DNA of 64,000 bases from an uncultured Paraprevotella sp. (GTDB lineage Bacteria; Bacteroidota; Bacteroidia; Bacteroidales; Bacteroidaceae), in the NCBI GenBank assembly GCA_944320765.1, contig CALUIS010000004.1:62001-126000 (forward strand). The letters run 5' to 3'. Under the pieces are notes generated by a model, which did no database searches, was not told the origin of the DNA, and saw nothing but the letters and a program-made list of their open reading frames with translations. Shown here piece by piece: positions 25,400 to 35,308 of the stretch. The first letter of the stretch is position 1; each line of letters begins with the position of its first letter. The position numbers were made by a program, and so were the translations under genes.

Positions 25400-26455
25400 G
25401 TGGAAACTCAAAACGATATTGATTCTTTAATCGAGAAACAGTTCGCAGGCGGTTTGTCCCCAGAGCAGGAAAGCGTGTTGCGCCGGTGGTTGCAAGAGGG
25501 GAAAGACCATCGCGAATATTACGGTCGCCGCATCCTTTTGTATCGCTGGGCGAGGATTCAAGGCCGGATTCCCATGTTTGAGAAAAAAGAAAAACGCGCT
25601 TACCGCCGTTTCCTTTCGCGTGTGAAGATGCCACGTCATCCTATGCTTCAGGGATGGAAAAAGATGGCCTGGGCGGCCATGTTGGTCTGTGCTTTGGGTA
25701 CGGGGGGCGTATGGTTGTATGAGGCTTCCCAAGGGCAGTCCCCTCTCTTGGCGCAGACTGTGGAGGTACCCGAAGGCGTCAAGCAACGCATGGTGCTGGC
25801 CGACGGGACCAAGGTGTGGCTGAACTCCGGAAGCCGGCTGACGCTGGATGCCGGATTCGGGCAGACCAACCGCGGCCTGCAGCTGGAAGGCGAGGGCATG
25901 TTCGAGGTGGCCAAGGACGGGCGGTTGCCTTTTATTATCAGTTCCGGCGACATTCGGGTGCGGGTGACCGGCACGGTATTCAATTTCAAGGCTTATCCGG
26001 AAGAGCGTTTTGCCAAAGTCACCCTGTTGCAGGGCAGCCTGGACGTGTATGAGGAAAACGGAGAGGTGTCCCGCAGTGTCAGAATGGCCCCTCATGAGCA
26101 GGTGGTGGTGGACCGTGAGAAGGATGTGATGGAAAAGAGTACGGCAGAGGCCGCTCCGGACATGGCGTGGGCCTCGGTGGAACATGCCGGGGCGGACGGT
26201 GCCGGGAAGACGGTGCCGGAAGACGCGGCACGGGACTTGGTGTTCGACGAGATGTCGATGGAGGACATTGTCCGCCGGCTGGAGCAGGTGTTCGGGGTGG
26301 ACATTGTAGTGAATGCGCCGGGATTGCTGCGGGAACGGTATTATGGCGACTTCCGCGGAAAGGATGACGTCTTCGACATCTTGGACGTGATGTTGCGCGG
26401 GGAGCCGATGACTTACCGGATCAAGGGAGATACGATTTATATAAAAGGAGAATAA
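25400..26455 (+). CDS. FecR-family anti-sigma factor, GTG start
   Basis: The product is 351 residues. The start appears to be GTG at 25400, because no ATG occurs until well past the conserved N-terminus (DIDSLIEKQFAGGLSPEQESVL). A cytoplasmic sigma-binding region (about 1-85) is followed by one membrane helix (about 86-106, MAWAAMLVCALGTGGVWLY). The FecR sensor domain (about 120-225) has VPEGVKQRMVLADGTKVWLNSGSRL, and a C-terminal DUF4974-type domain (about 285-350) has MSMEDIVRRLEQVFGVDI. It holds the ECF sigma factor at the inner membrane and relays substrate binding from the SusC receptor. The next gene starts 28 bp downstream. Confidence 0.92.
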   Translation: METQNDIDSLIEKQFAGGLSPEQESVLRRWLQEGKDHREYYGRRILLYRWARIQGRIPMFEKKEKRAYRRFLSRVKMPRHPMLQGWKKMAWAAMLVCALGTGGVWLYEASQGQSPLLAQTVEVPEGVKQRMVLADGTKVWLNSGSRLTLDAGFGQTNRGLQLEGEGMFEVAKDGRLPFIISSGDIRVRVTGTVFNFKAYPEERFAKVTLLQGSLDVYEENGEVSRSVRMAPHEQVVVDREKDVMEKSTAEAAPDMAWASVEHAGADGAGKTVPEDAARDLVFDEMSMEDIVRRLEQVFGVDIVVNAPGLLRERYYGDFRGKDDVFDILDVMLRGEPMTYRIKGDTIYIKGE

Positions 26456-26483
26456 TCATTAATCATCATACTAATTTATAGAA

Positions 26484-29400
26484 ATGTTTAACGCGAAACG
26501 TAAGAAGCTGCTGGACGGCTTGTTGGTTCTGGGTCTGCTTTGCAGTCCGGGCATGGTTTGGGCTCAGCATGGGAAAGTAACGCTGAATCTGAACCAGGCG
26601 ACGGTCAAGGAGGCATTGGAGCAACTGAACGCCCAGACGTCTTACTCTTTGTGGCTGAACGTGGGCGACGTGGACTTGTCGCGGCGTGTGAGCCTGAATG
26701 TGAAGGACGGGAGCATAGATGAAGTGTTGAGGAAAATTCTGGCGGGACAACCTTTGTCCTATGAAGTGAAGGACAAGAGCATCAGTATTTTTCCGGCAAA
26801 GAAGGATGAGAACACGTCGAAAAAGAAAGTGGAAGGCGTGGTGGTGGACGATTTGGGAGAACCACTGCCGGGAGTGGCCGTGAGGTGCGTGGAGCATCCT
26901 GAGGCCATGTGCGCCACGGATATGGACGGGAAATTCGTGCTGAGCCTGCCGGCGGACGGGAAAACCTTGTCGTTTTCATTCATTGGCATGGAACCGCAGG
27001 AGGTGGCTGTGACGGGAGGTCCGGTGAGAGTGGTCATGTCGGACAAGGAAAAGGAACTGGAGGAGGTCGTCGTGACGGGTTACCAGAAGATAGACCGCAA
27101 GTTGTTTACCGGTGCGGCCGCCCGTATTTCGGGTGATGAGGCCAAGGTGGATGGTGTGGGCGACGTGAGCCAGATGCTTCAGGGAAAGGCGGCTGGCGTG
27201 GGCGTGCAGTCTGTGAGCGGCACGTTCGGCGCGGCGCCGAAAATCCGCGTGCGCGGTGCTTCGTCCATTTACGGCAACCAGACCCCGTTATGGGTGGTGG
27301 ATGGTGTCGTATTGGAGGATGTCGTGGAAATCTCAGCCGATGACCTCTCATCGGGTAACGCTGCCACGCTGATCAGTTCGGCTGTTGCGGGGCTGAATCC
27401 GGACGACATTGATAATTTTCAAATCCTGAAGGATGCATCGGCTACGGCACTTTATGGAGCACGGGCCATGAACGGCGTAATCGTGGTGAACACCAAACGC
27501 GGACGTCAGGGACATACGTCCATCAGCTACACCGGTGAGTTTACCGTGCGCACGCGTCCTTCTTACCGCCAATACAACATTATGAACTCCAAAGATCAGA
27601 TGTCTGTGTTATTGGAGTTGCAAGATAAAGGATGGTTCAACCATTCCCAAATGGCTCGTACGGAAAACGGCGGTGTGTTCTACCTGATGAATGATCTTAT
27701 ATATAAAGGTGAACTGATGAACACGTCTGCCGCTCGCCTGTCGTATTTGCAGAAGGCGGAGATGAGGAACACCAATTGGTTCAAGGAGCTGTTCCGTCCT
27801 ACGATACAAAGTAACAACTCAGTGAGCATTACTTCGGGAACGGACCGCAGTCGCTTCTATGCTTCAATGAGTTTCCTGGACGATCCAGGGTGGAGCGTGT
27901 CGGACAAGGTGCGTCGCTACACGGCCAACGTGAATGCCTCGTATGATATCAGCCGTTGGCTTACATTAGGTGTGACCGTGAACGGGTCGGTGCGCAACCA
28001 GCGTGCGCCGGGCACGTTGGACCGTACGGCGGATGTCGTGACCGGCGAATACTCGCGCGACTTCGATATCAATCCTTTCAGTTATGCTCTGAACACCAGC
28101 CGCACGATGAGTCCGGACGAGACTTATATCATGAACTACGCACCTTTTAATATTCTGAACGAGGTGCGCAATAACTACATCGACCTGGACATGACGGACA
28201 TGAAGTTCCAGCTGGAGCTGACCTACAAGCCCGTCAAGGGATTCGACCTGAGTGCCATCGGCGCCTTCCGCTACGTGAAGTCCACGCAGGAGAACAAGGT
28301 GACGGGCGAGTCGAACCTGGCACAGGCCTACCGTGCCGCCGGCGACGCCACCATCCGCGAGAAGAACAAGTTCCTCTACCGCGACCCGGACAACCCGGAT
28401 GCCGTGCCGGAGGTGGTGATGCCCAAGGGCGGATTCTATAACACGACGGACAATATCCTGAAGAGCTATTACTTCCGCGCCTCGGCGAACTATAACCGCC
28501 TGATCGCGCAGACCCATCCGTTCAACGTGCTGGCCGGTATGGAGGTGAAGAGTGCCGACCGCCAGAGCGGCTTCAACAACGGCTACGGCTTCCAGTGGGA
28601 CCGCGGCGGCACGCCCTTCGTGGACTACCGCATCATCCAGCAGCTCCTGTTGGGTGGCGACAACTACTACGGGCTTTCGCAGTATTACGACCGCTTCGTG
28701 GCCTTCTTTGCCACGGGCAGCTTCTCCTGGAAGGGACGCTACACCTTCAACCTTACCGGGCGCATGGACGGCTCCAACCGGCTGGGACGCTCCCGCGACG
28801 CACGCTGGCTGCCCACGTGGAACGTGTCCGGCGCATGGAACGTGCTGGAGGAAGAGTGGATGAAGAGCCAGAACGTGGTGTCCGCCCTCTCGCTCCGCGC
28901 CACCTACGGCCTGACGGCCACCATGGGTCCGGCGGACAACGCCCTGGCCGTGTTCCGTAACACCACGACCTACCGTGGCGACGACGGATACAAGGAGTCG
29001 CAAATCTACATCGAGTCGCTCCAGAACAAGGATCTGACGTGGGAGAAACAGTATGAGTTCAACTTCGGTTTCGACCTGGGCTTCCTGCGCAACCGCCTCA
29101 GCCTCAGTTCGGACATTTACAGCCGCCGGGGCTTCGACCTCATCGGCATGGTGCGTACCAGCGGCATGGGCGGACAGAAGTGGAAATACGCCAACTACGC
29201 CGACATGAAGTCGTGGGGCGTGGAGTTCACGCTCAACACGAAGAACGTGCAGCGCAAGGACTTCTCGTGGACCTCGAACCTGACGTTCGCCTACAACCAC
29301 AACGAGGTGACCAACCTGCAGTCCATCTCCAGCATCTTCGACCTGATGACGGCCGAGGGCGCACCGCTGGAAGGCTATCCCGTGCGCGGCCTCTTCTCGC

Positions 29401-30044
29401 TGCAGTACAAGGGCCTGACGGACGAGGGCATCCCCACGTTCATCAACGAGAAAGGCGAGCTGACTTCCACGGGCATCAACTTCCAGAGCACGGACCCCAC
29501 TTACCTGAAGTACGAAGGTTCCGTCGACCCGACGGTGACGGGCGGTTTCGACAACCAGTTCAAGTGGCGGGAGTGGACGCTGGGCCTCTACTTCACCTTC
29601 CAGGCCGGCAACAAGATCCGGCTCGACCCGGAGTTCTCTGCCTCCTACGGCGACTACTCCTCGATGCCGAAGGACCTGAAGAACCGTTGGATGAAGCCGG
29701 GTGACGAACATTACACCAACGTGCCCGTCATCCCCTCGTCCTACCAGTATGCCACCATCGAGAACCTGGACATCGCCTACAACGCTTACAACTACTCCGA
29801 CATCCGTGTGGCCAATGGCGGCTTCCTCCGCCTGAAGGAGGTGACGCTCGCCTACGACTTCAAGGGCGACTGGATGAAGGCCATCGGCATGAACCGCCTC
29901 CAGCTCCGCCTGGTGGCCTCCAACCTGTGGCTCATCTACGCCGACAAGAAGCTCAACGGGCAGGATCCCGAGTTTTTCCGCAGCGGCGGCGTGTCGATGC
30001 CTTTGCCACGACAGCTGACCTTGTCTCTGCGGACCAGTTTTTAA
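26484..30044 (+). CDS. SusC/RagA-family TonB-dependent receptor with N-terminal STN signalling domain
   Basis: The protein is 1186 residues long with a signal peptide (1-27, ending VWA-QH). An STN (secretin/TonB N-terminal) domain (about 31-104) signals to FecR. A carboxypeptidase-like regulatory domain (about 115-185) precedes the TonB-box region ELEEVVVTGYQK (191-202). The plug (about 205-335) has QMLQGKAAGVGVQSVSGT and the SusC motif ILKDASATALYGARAMNGVI, and a 22-strand barrel ends in LTLSLRTSF. Unlike the partial SusC at position 1, this one has the STN extension expected of receptors controlled by an ECF sigma/FecR pair, and that pair is encoded just upstream. The substrate is unknown; see the finding on this operon. 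Confidence 0.96.
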   Translation: MFNAKRKKLLDGLLVLGLLCSPGMVWAQHGKVTLNLNQATVKEALEQLNAQTSYSLWLNVGDVDLSRRVSLNVKDGSIDEVLRKILAGQPLSYEVKDKSISIFPAKKDENTSKKKVEGVVVDDLGEPLPGVAVRCVEHPEAMCATDMDGKFVLSLPADGKTLSFSFIGMEPQEVAVTGGPVRVVMSDKEKELEEVVVTGYQKIDRKLFTGAAARISGDEAKVDGVGDVSQMLQGKAAGVGVQSVSGTFGAAPKIRVRGASSIYGNQTPLWVVDGVVLEDVVEISADDLSSGNAATLISSAVAGLNPDDIDNFQILKDASATALYGARAMNGVIVVNTKRGRQGHTSISYTGEFTVRTRPSYRQYNIMNSKDQMSVLLELQDKGWFNHSQMARTENGGVFYLMNDLIYKGELMNTSAARLSYLQKAEMRNTNWFKELFRPTIQSNNSVSITSGTDRSRFYASMSFLDDPGWSVSDKVRRYTANVNASYDISRWLTLGVTVNGSVRNQRAPGTLDRTADVVTGEYSRDFDINPFSYALNTSRTMSPDETYIMNYAPFNILNEVRNNYIDLDMTDMKFQLELTYKPVKGFDLSAIGAFRYVKSTQENKVTGESNLAQAYRAAGDATIREKNKFLYRDPDNPDAVPEVVMPKGGFYNTTDNILKSYYFRASANYNRLIAQTHPFNVLAGMEVKSADRQSGFNNGYGFQWDRGGTPFVDYRIIQQLLLGGDNYYGLSQYYDRFVAFFATGSFSWKGRYTFNLTGRMDGSNRLGRSRDARWLPTWNVSGAWNVLEEEWMKSQNVVSALSLRATYGLTATMGPADNALAVFRNTTTYRGDDGYKESQIYIESLQNKDLTWEKQYEFNFGFDLGFLRNRLSLSSDIYSRRGFDLIGMVRTSGMGGQKWKYANYADMKSWGVEFTLNTKNVQRKDFSWTSNLTFAYNHNEVTNLQSISSIFDLMTAEGAPLEGYPVRGLFSLQYKGLTDEGIPTFINEKGELTSTGINFQSTDPTYLKYEGSVDPTVTGGFDNQFKWREWTLGLYFTFQAGNKIRLDPEFSASYGDYSSMPKDLKNRWMKPGDEHYTNVPVIPSSYQYATIENLDIAYNAYNYSDIRVANGGFLRLKEVTLAYDFKGDWMKAIGMNRLQLRLVASNLWLIYADKKLNGQDPEFFRSGGVSMPLPRQLTLSLRTSF

Positions 30045-30071
30045 CAAGACCCAACAATACGGAAATTTAGA

Positions 30072-31595
30072 ATGAAAACTCAACAACATATCTTGAATTA
30101 CGCGGCGGCGGTGCTTGTCTCGCTGGTGGGCACGGCCTGCAATGACTTCCTTGACGAAGTGCCGGACAACCGTACGGTTATTGATACGCCAGAGGCGGTG
30201 TCGGAACTGCTTGTGTCAGCTTATCCCGATGCCAATTGCGTGTTCTTTACGGAATCGATGTCGGACAACGTGACCGATCGTGGCAACACGCTTGACCCTT
30301 ATGTATATCCAGATTGGGACCGGGCCAACCGTCAGGCGTTCTATTGGGAAGACATAGACATGACCTATCAGGATAGCCCTAATTATTATTGGATGGCCTG
30401 CTATCAGGCGATTGCCGCCGCCAACCACGCGCTGGAGGCTATTGCCGAGTTGGAAGCACAAGGAGTGGACTGTTCGGCGCAGCGCGGCGAGGCGTTGCTC
30501 TGCCGGGCTTATTGCCATTTCATGCTGGTGAACGTGTTTGCCCAGCATTATAATCCTGCATATGCAGCGTCGGATTTGGGCGTGCCCTATGTGACGGAAC
30601 CGGAGAAAGAGGTCTTCGGGCATTACGAGCGCATCTCGGTGGAAGATACTTACGACAAGATTCGCACCGATTTGGAAGAAGGGCTTCCGCTCGTGTCCAA
30701 CCGGGCTTACGGTGAAACGCCCAAGTATCATTTTACTTATGAAGCCGCCCAGGCTTTTGCTTGCCGCTTTTACCTTTACGTAGGTGAATGGCAGAAGGCC
30801 GTGGATGCTGCAGGCGAGGCTCTCGGAAACAATCCGTCGTACCGCGACTGGAACGAGTATATCCAGATGTCTACGGCCAACCGGGAGAAGAACTATACTT
30901 CCGTACAGGAAGAGGCCAACCTGCTGCTGGCCTCCACCGTGTCGCAGTTTGCCGCGGATCAGCCTTTCTTCCGTTATGGCTATTCTACGGCGGTGAACAA
31001 TTCCCTTTTCGGACAAAACGATAATCTTGTGGGCGGCACGTGGGCCTACCGTGCCGAGGCCTATAGCCTTTCGAGCGAAGCGCTGACGCTGATGAAGTGG
31101 AAGCCTTACCTGAAGCGCGACGGCGTGAATTCCAACACAGGTGTTTATTATCTCATGGTGCCGCTCTTCACGACCGACGAGGCTTTGTGCGACCGCATCG
31201 AGGCCTTGGCCATGCAGGAGCGCTACGATGAGGCTTGCCGCGACATTGAGACCTTCTTCACCAATAAGCTCCGGGGGTATGATTCTACGCAGTTGCCCGT
31301 AAGTCCGGAAATGGTGGAGACTTACTACCGGAACGAGTCTCCCTTGCATCCGTGGTATGAAAGCCAGATGAACGCGCGGCAGATGGCCTTCGTGCAGTGT
31401 GCCGTTGATTTCCGCCGCCGCGAGCTGCTGATGCAGGGCGGCCGCTGGTTCGACATCAAGCGGTTCGACATCGAGGTGGCGCACGAGGCCTACCAGACGG
31501 GAGCCACGGACGTGCTTGTGCGTCGCGACCTGCGTCGTGCCGTGCAGATTCCGCAAGAAGTGATATCTTATGGCATTGCGCCTAATCCGCGTTGA
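30072..31595 (+). CDS. SusD/RagB-family outer-membrane lipoprotein
   Basis: This 507-residue protein has a lipobox VGTAC (Cys near residue 23) followed by NDFLDEVPDNRTVIDTPEAV, a classic RagB/SusD beginning. TPR-like helices include YYWMACYQAIAAANHALEAI and GEALLCRAYCHFMLVNVFAQHYN; the end has VDFRRRELLMQGGRWFDIKRF. It forms the lid of the SusC encoded 27 bp upstream. The RagB-like start (NDFLD) and the neighbouring peptidase-like lipoprotein fit a peptide-type RagAB importer as well as a glycan importer. Confidence 0.95.
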   Translation: MKTQQHILNYAAAVLVSLVGTACNDFLDEVPDNRTVIDTPEAVSELLVSAYPDANCVFFTESMSDNVTDRGNTLDPYVYPDWDRANRQAFYWEDIDMTYQDSPNYYWMACYQAIAAANHALEAIAELEAQGVDCSAQRGEALLCRAYCHFMLVNVFAQHYNPAYAASDLGVPYVTEPEKEVFGHYERISVEDTYDKIRTDLEEGLPLVSNRAYGETPKYHFTYEAAQAFACRFYLYVGEWQKAVDAAGEALGNNPSYRDWNEYIQMSTANREKNYTSVQEEANLLLASTVSQFAADQPFFRYGYSTAVNNSLFGQNDNLVGGTWAYRAEAYSLSSEALTLMKWKPYLKRDGVNSNTGVYYLMVPLFTTDEALCDRIEALAMQERYDEACRDIETFFTNKLRGYDSTQLPVSPEMVETYYRNESPLHPWYESQMNARQMAFVQCAVDFRRRELLMQGGRWFDIKRFDIEVAHEAYQTGATDVLVRRDLRRAVQIPQEVISYGIAPNPR

Positions 31596-31632
31596 GGCGC
31601 GGCCATGTTTGTCCATTAAAAAGAACAGAAGA

Positions 31633-32493
31633 ATGAAAATGAAGAAGATAATCCTGATGGCTGCGCTGTGCCTTCCTTTGCTGGCGGGATGCGACAAGGA
31701 AGATTTAGGCACGTCGGACATTCACGTACCTGTGTTCGACTACAATGCGCTGAGCCAAACCGACAAGTACATCTATGACAACTACACCGTGCCTTACAAC
31801 ATGGATGTCATCTACCGCTGGAACCAGGGCGACATGTCGTCCGACGACATGCGGCGCAACCTCGTGCCACCCCGCGAGGAACAAGTGGAGCCGTTCCTGC
31901 AGATGATCAAGACCGTGTGGGTGGACACCTACGCCTCCGAGGTGGGGGAGCAGACCCTCCGTTCCTATGTGCCCAAGGTACTCCTGCTGACGGGGAGCGC
32001 CAGTTACAACGACGACGGCAGCACCACCGAGGGTACGGCCGAGGGCGGACGGCAGATCGTGCTTTATTCGGTGAACGACTTCGATTTCCAGTTGGACCAG
32101 ATCATGTCTTATGCCCACGTGATGCACCATGAGTTCGCCCACATCCTTCACCAGACGGTGGAGTACGATACGGAGTTCGAGAATATCACTCCCGCTTATT
32201 CTTCCTCGTGGATGCAGATGAACGACGAGACGGCCCGTTCGCGTGGTTTCATCACGGCATACGCCTCGTCTAATGCCAACGAGGATTTTGCGGAGATGGT
32301 CTCGCAGATGCTCATCCGTTCCGCGGAGGATTGGAACGCGCTGGTGGAAGGAGCCGGAAACGCCGAGGCCGTGGCTGCCCTCAGGGCGAAGGAGGCTATC
32401 GTGTTGTCTTACATGAAGAACAACTGGGGCGTGGACATGCCGCAGTTCCAGACCAAGGTGGTGGCTGCCATTCAGGCTGCCGCACAGGATTGA
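31633..32493 (+). CDS. Zinc-binding metallopeptidase-like lipoprotein (Mx1 type)
   Basis: This 286-residue lipoprotein starts at the ATG at 31633, which opens on a signal peptide with lipobox LLAGC; earlier in-frame ATGs overlap susD. It carries an HExxH zinc motif, HEFAH at residues 166-170 (within MHHEFAHILHQ), and a downstream acidic candidate third ligand in NEDFAEMVS (residues 216-224). The arrangement matches the putative zinc-binding metallopeptidase family often found after SusCD pairs. It is predicted to be anchored on the cell surface. Whether it cleaves protein or is a substrate-binding relative is not known. Confidence 0.85.
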   Translation: MKMKKIILMAALCLPLLAGCDKEDLGTSDIHVPVFDYNALSQTDKYIYDNYTVPYNMDVIYRWNQGDMSSDDMRRNLVPPREEQVEPFLQMIKTVWVDTYASEVGEQTLRSYVPKVLLLTGSASYNDDGSTTEGTAEGGRQIVLYSVNDFDFQLDQIMSYAHVMHHEFAHILHQTVEYDTEFENITPAYSSSWMQMNDETARSRGFITAYASSNANEDFAEMVSQMLIRSAEDWNALVEGAGNAEAVAALRAKEAIVLSYMKNNWGVDMPQFQTKVVAAIQAAAQD

Positions 32494-32508
32494 CAGTAAA
32501 GGAGAGAA

Positions 32509-33867
32509 ATGATGAAAATGCATACAGGTAAAATGTTTTTGGCGGCCGTATGGGCGGCCGGGATGTGCGTGGCGTGTGTGAACGAGGTGGACGATGTGTT
32601 CGACCGCAATGCCACTCAGCGCATAGAGGAAGCAATGGCCGAGTGTGATGCCGTGCTGCAGGATTCCGAGTTCGGCTGGCGTTTCGACTACACGCCTTCC
32701 AATGGCGCGATGGTGAATTATGTGATGCGTTTCCATGACGGGCGCGTCTCCATGGAGAATGCCGAGGGGGAGACTTCCGAATCCACCTACAAGGTGGTCA
32801 ATGCCGAAGGCCCTGTGCTTTCGTTTGACACTTATTCCATCCTTCACGAACTGGCGGACCCGTCGGAGTATCCTTACGGGACCGGTCAGGGCGGCGAATT
32901 TGAGTTTGTGGTGGACCGCGTGACGGCGGACACGGTTTATGTGCGCGGGCGCAAGTCGGGCAGCAGTTTCAAGTTGTCGCGTGCTGCGGAAGGCGAGATT
33001 TATCGCGTGCGGCTCGAAGCTTCGATGGATGTGGACGGCGGGAAGGACATTGCCTTCTTCCACACCTTGCAGGTGGGCGGACAAGATGCCGCCACGCTCT
33101 TCCTCGGAACCGACAAGCGGAGTTTGGACGTGATGACGGCGGACGAGCAGGTGCAGAATGTTCCGGTGGAATTTACCACGTCCGGGTTCCGTTTCTCCAC
33201 GCCGGTGACGGCCGGAGGGGTTTCCGTTTCGGAGATGGAATGGGATAATGTGCGGAAAACATTTGTTTCGGCGGACGGGAGCGCACTGGTGGCCGAGGCT
33301 TCCACCAGTCCTTTCAGCATGGGGGCCACGGTGGACCAGCTTCTCTCCTCGCCTTATTACAAGATGAACGGCGCGAGCGCGTCCATTACCCTGCAGTTGC
33401 TGGAGTTTGCCAATGATTTCCCGGAGTGGCAGCGCACGGAGTTCTTCTTTGATGCCGATGCCGTGATAGACACACTGAAATATCAGGTGGATACGCAGGA
33501 TCAGGTGACGGAACTGGGGCATGCGCAGGGACGGGATGTGCTGAATTCCATGAGCTTCGTGGTGAACAACACCTACGGCTTGCCGGAATGGGGCAACTTC
33601 ACCGTGAAGCGCATTGAGAGGATGGATGCCGACGAGGCGACCTTCGTGGAAGGCATACGCAACGGCGCGCCGGCCAATTCGCTCAACCGCAACATCTTCT
33701 GCAAGAACATCAAGGGCGTCTTGTTCGACTCCCGCGGCGTGACGGTCGTGCCCCGGGGCGGCATGTTCTACATCGTCTCCTCGTCCGACCCCAAGCGATG
33801 GCTGATTCTCCAGCCCCAGTCGCTTCCGCAGCCTGCCATGGTGATTCCCACCTTGGTGCGGCAATGA
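32509..33867 (+). CDS. DUF4302-family lipoprotein
   Basis: This 452-residue lipoprotein (lipobox MCVAC, Cys near residue 23) has an early helix (NATQRIEEAMAECDAVLQDSEFGWRF) and then mostly beta structure with paired strands (VNYVMRFHDGRVSMENAEGET; PVLSFDTYSILHELADPS; GEFEFVVDRVTADTVYVRGRK). This order matches DUF4302 proteins, which typically sit beside SusCD and the Mx1-type peptidase. It contains no catalytic motif that can be recognised. A surface substrate-binding role is inferred from context. It starts 15 bp after the metallopeptidase gene. Confidence 0.8.
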   Translation: MMKMHTGKMFLAAVWAAGMCVACVNEVDDVFDRNATQRIEEAMAECDAVLQDSEFGWRFDYTPSNGAMVNYVMRFHDGRVSMENAEGETSESTYKVVNAEGPVLSFDTYSILHELADPSEYPYGTGQGGEFEFVVDRVTADTVYVRGRKSGSSFKLSRAAEGEIYRVRLEASMDVDGGKDIAFFHTLQVGGQDAATLFLGTDKRSLDVMTADEQVQNVPVEFTTSGFRFSTPVTAGGVSVSEMEWDNVRKTFVSADGSALVAEASTSPFSMGATVDQLLSSPYYKMNGASASITLQLLEFANDFPEWQRTEFFFDADAVIDTLKYQVDTQDQVTELGHAQGRDVLNSMSFVVNNTYGLPEWGNFTVKRIERMDADEATFVEGIRNGAPANSLNRNIFCKNIKGVLFDSRGVTVVPRGGMFYIVSSSDPKRWLILQPQSLPQPAMVIPTLVRQ

Positions 33868-33900
33868 ACGCAGAGTAAGTTTAATCATAAATAGGAAAAG

Positions 33901-35283
33901 ATGAAGAAACAAGTATTATTGTTATGGGCATTGACGGGCGCGGCCATGTTGCCGGCCTATGCCCAGACGGGGTATGAGACCCGTCCTGTCGTGTTGGAAC
34001 CGAAGAACGCGCCGGTGGCCAAACGGCAAACCGCGGCTGCCGCCGAGTATGCTTATCCGGTGGGACTCCGCAATCTGGGAATGATCAGCAGCGATGACAA
34101 TGCTTGCTGCAGCTTCCTTTCGTTCAACACGGCAATCAATGGCGACGCCTACATGTGGGCTCCGATGAACGAAACCGTGACTTACGTGGACAATTCTTCG
34201 GTGTCGGCCGTGGATTACCATTGGTATCTGCCCGGGGCCGACGCCACGGAATTGGAGACGCAGGATGCCGATGCCACCTATAACACGCCGGGAATTTACG
34301 ATTTCCCCACCATGACGGTGAAGGACGGAGCAGGGCAGTCTTACGAGTACACCGCTCCCGGCAAGCTGAAAGTGGGCGGAAAAGGAGAAATTTGCACCTC
34401 CAACATGCTGAAGCTCGGCACGGACATCAACGATCCGGCTACCACGGCGGTCATCGCCGAACGCCCGTTCCGCGATGGCGGCTGGTTGGGCGGCACGAAC
34501 TCCATGGACCTGGTAGGCTATGGCAACCTGTTCATGATAGCCCATCCCGACGCTTCCATCACCGGTGTGCGGGCTTACCTGCCCGAAGTACCCATTTATG
34601 AGCCGGGCGATTCGCTGATCATGCAAATCTGGTATCCTTACCAGACCGAGACCAGCATCCAGCTGATGGGCCTGCCCTTGGAGGGCGTCATCCTGCGCAT
34701 GAGCGAAATCAAGGAGACGTCCGACACGAAGCTGAAGAAGGCGGCCGTGGCCGAGTTCAACCTGGCCAAGCCGTTGAAGATATCGGACAAGCCTTTCTTC
34801 TTTGTGACCATAGAGGGCTTCGGCCACGACCCTTCCAAGCAGACGTTCCGCCTGAGCATCGACATCAAGCCGGTGGAGATGGACGACGCTTCACTCGGCA
34901 ACCTTCTGGCCCACAATTCTTATTGCCGCCGCGAGGGATTCTCGGACTACCTGCAGCCTATCAACTATTTCGGGGGCATGCCGGGAGAATCGTTCATGAT
35001 TTGCCCCGTGATAGACACGCACACTCCCGAAGGTTCGGGCATCGAGGGAACGCAAGCGTTGAAGCCCGCCCGCGCTGCCTATGAAGGCGGGGTGCTGTCG
35101 CTCTATTCCGAGGGCGCCGAACAGGCGGTGGTCTACAACGTGGCCGGAGCGCACGTGGTGGAGACCGGTTTGCAGGACGGCAGCGCCAGCGTGCCGGCTC
35201 GTTTGGGCAAGGGCGTCTATCTGGTGCGCTTCCTGAAGGGCGGCAAGGTGTCGGGCGCGGCCAAGTTGTTGTGTAATGAATAA
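33901..35283 (+). CDS. Secreted PKD-domain protein with T9SS-like tail
   Basis: This 460-residue protein has a signal peptide (1-21, ending AYA-QT). A PKD/Ig-like domain (about 75-160) includes AVDYHWYLPGADATELETQDADATYNTPGIYDFPTMTV in part, with the PKD-type turn before a GTYT-like strand. A 200-residue beta-rich central region of unknown type follows, then a C-terminal domain (AVVYNVAGAHVV ... LGKGVYLVRFLKGGKV) resembling a T9SS sorting tail. It is probably exposed on the surface and binds the operon's substrate or a partner. No catalytic motif was seen. Confidence 0.8.
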   Translation: MKKQVLLLWALTGAAMLPAYAQTGYETRPVVLEPKNAPVAKRQTAAAAEYAYPVGLRNLGMISSDDNACCSFLSFNTAINGDAYMWAPMNETVTYVDNSSVSAVDYHWYLPGADATELETQDADATYNTPGIYDFPTMTVKDGAGQSYEYTAPGKLKVGGKGEICTSNMLKLGTDINDPATTAVIAERPFRDGGWLGGTNSMDLVGYGNLFMIAHPDASITGVRAYLPEVPIYEPGDSLIMQIWYPYQTETSIQLMGLPLEGVILRMSEIKETSDTKLKKAAVAEFNLAKPLKISDKPFFFVTIEGFGHDPSKQTFRLSIDIKPVEMDDASLGNLLAHNSYCRREGFSDYLQPINYFGGMPGESFMICPVIDTHTPEGSGIEGTQALKPARAAYEGGVLSLYSEGAEQAVVYNVAGAHVVETGLQDGSASVPARLGKGVYLVRFLKGGKVSGAAKLLCNE

Positions 35284-35308
35284 ACAAGAGTTATAACTTT
35301 AAAAAGGA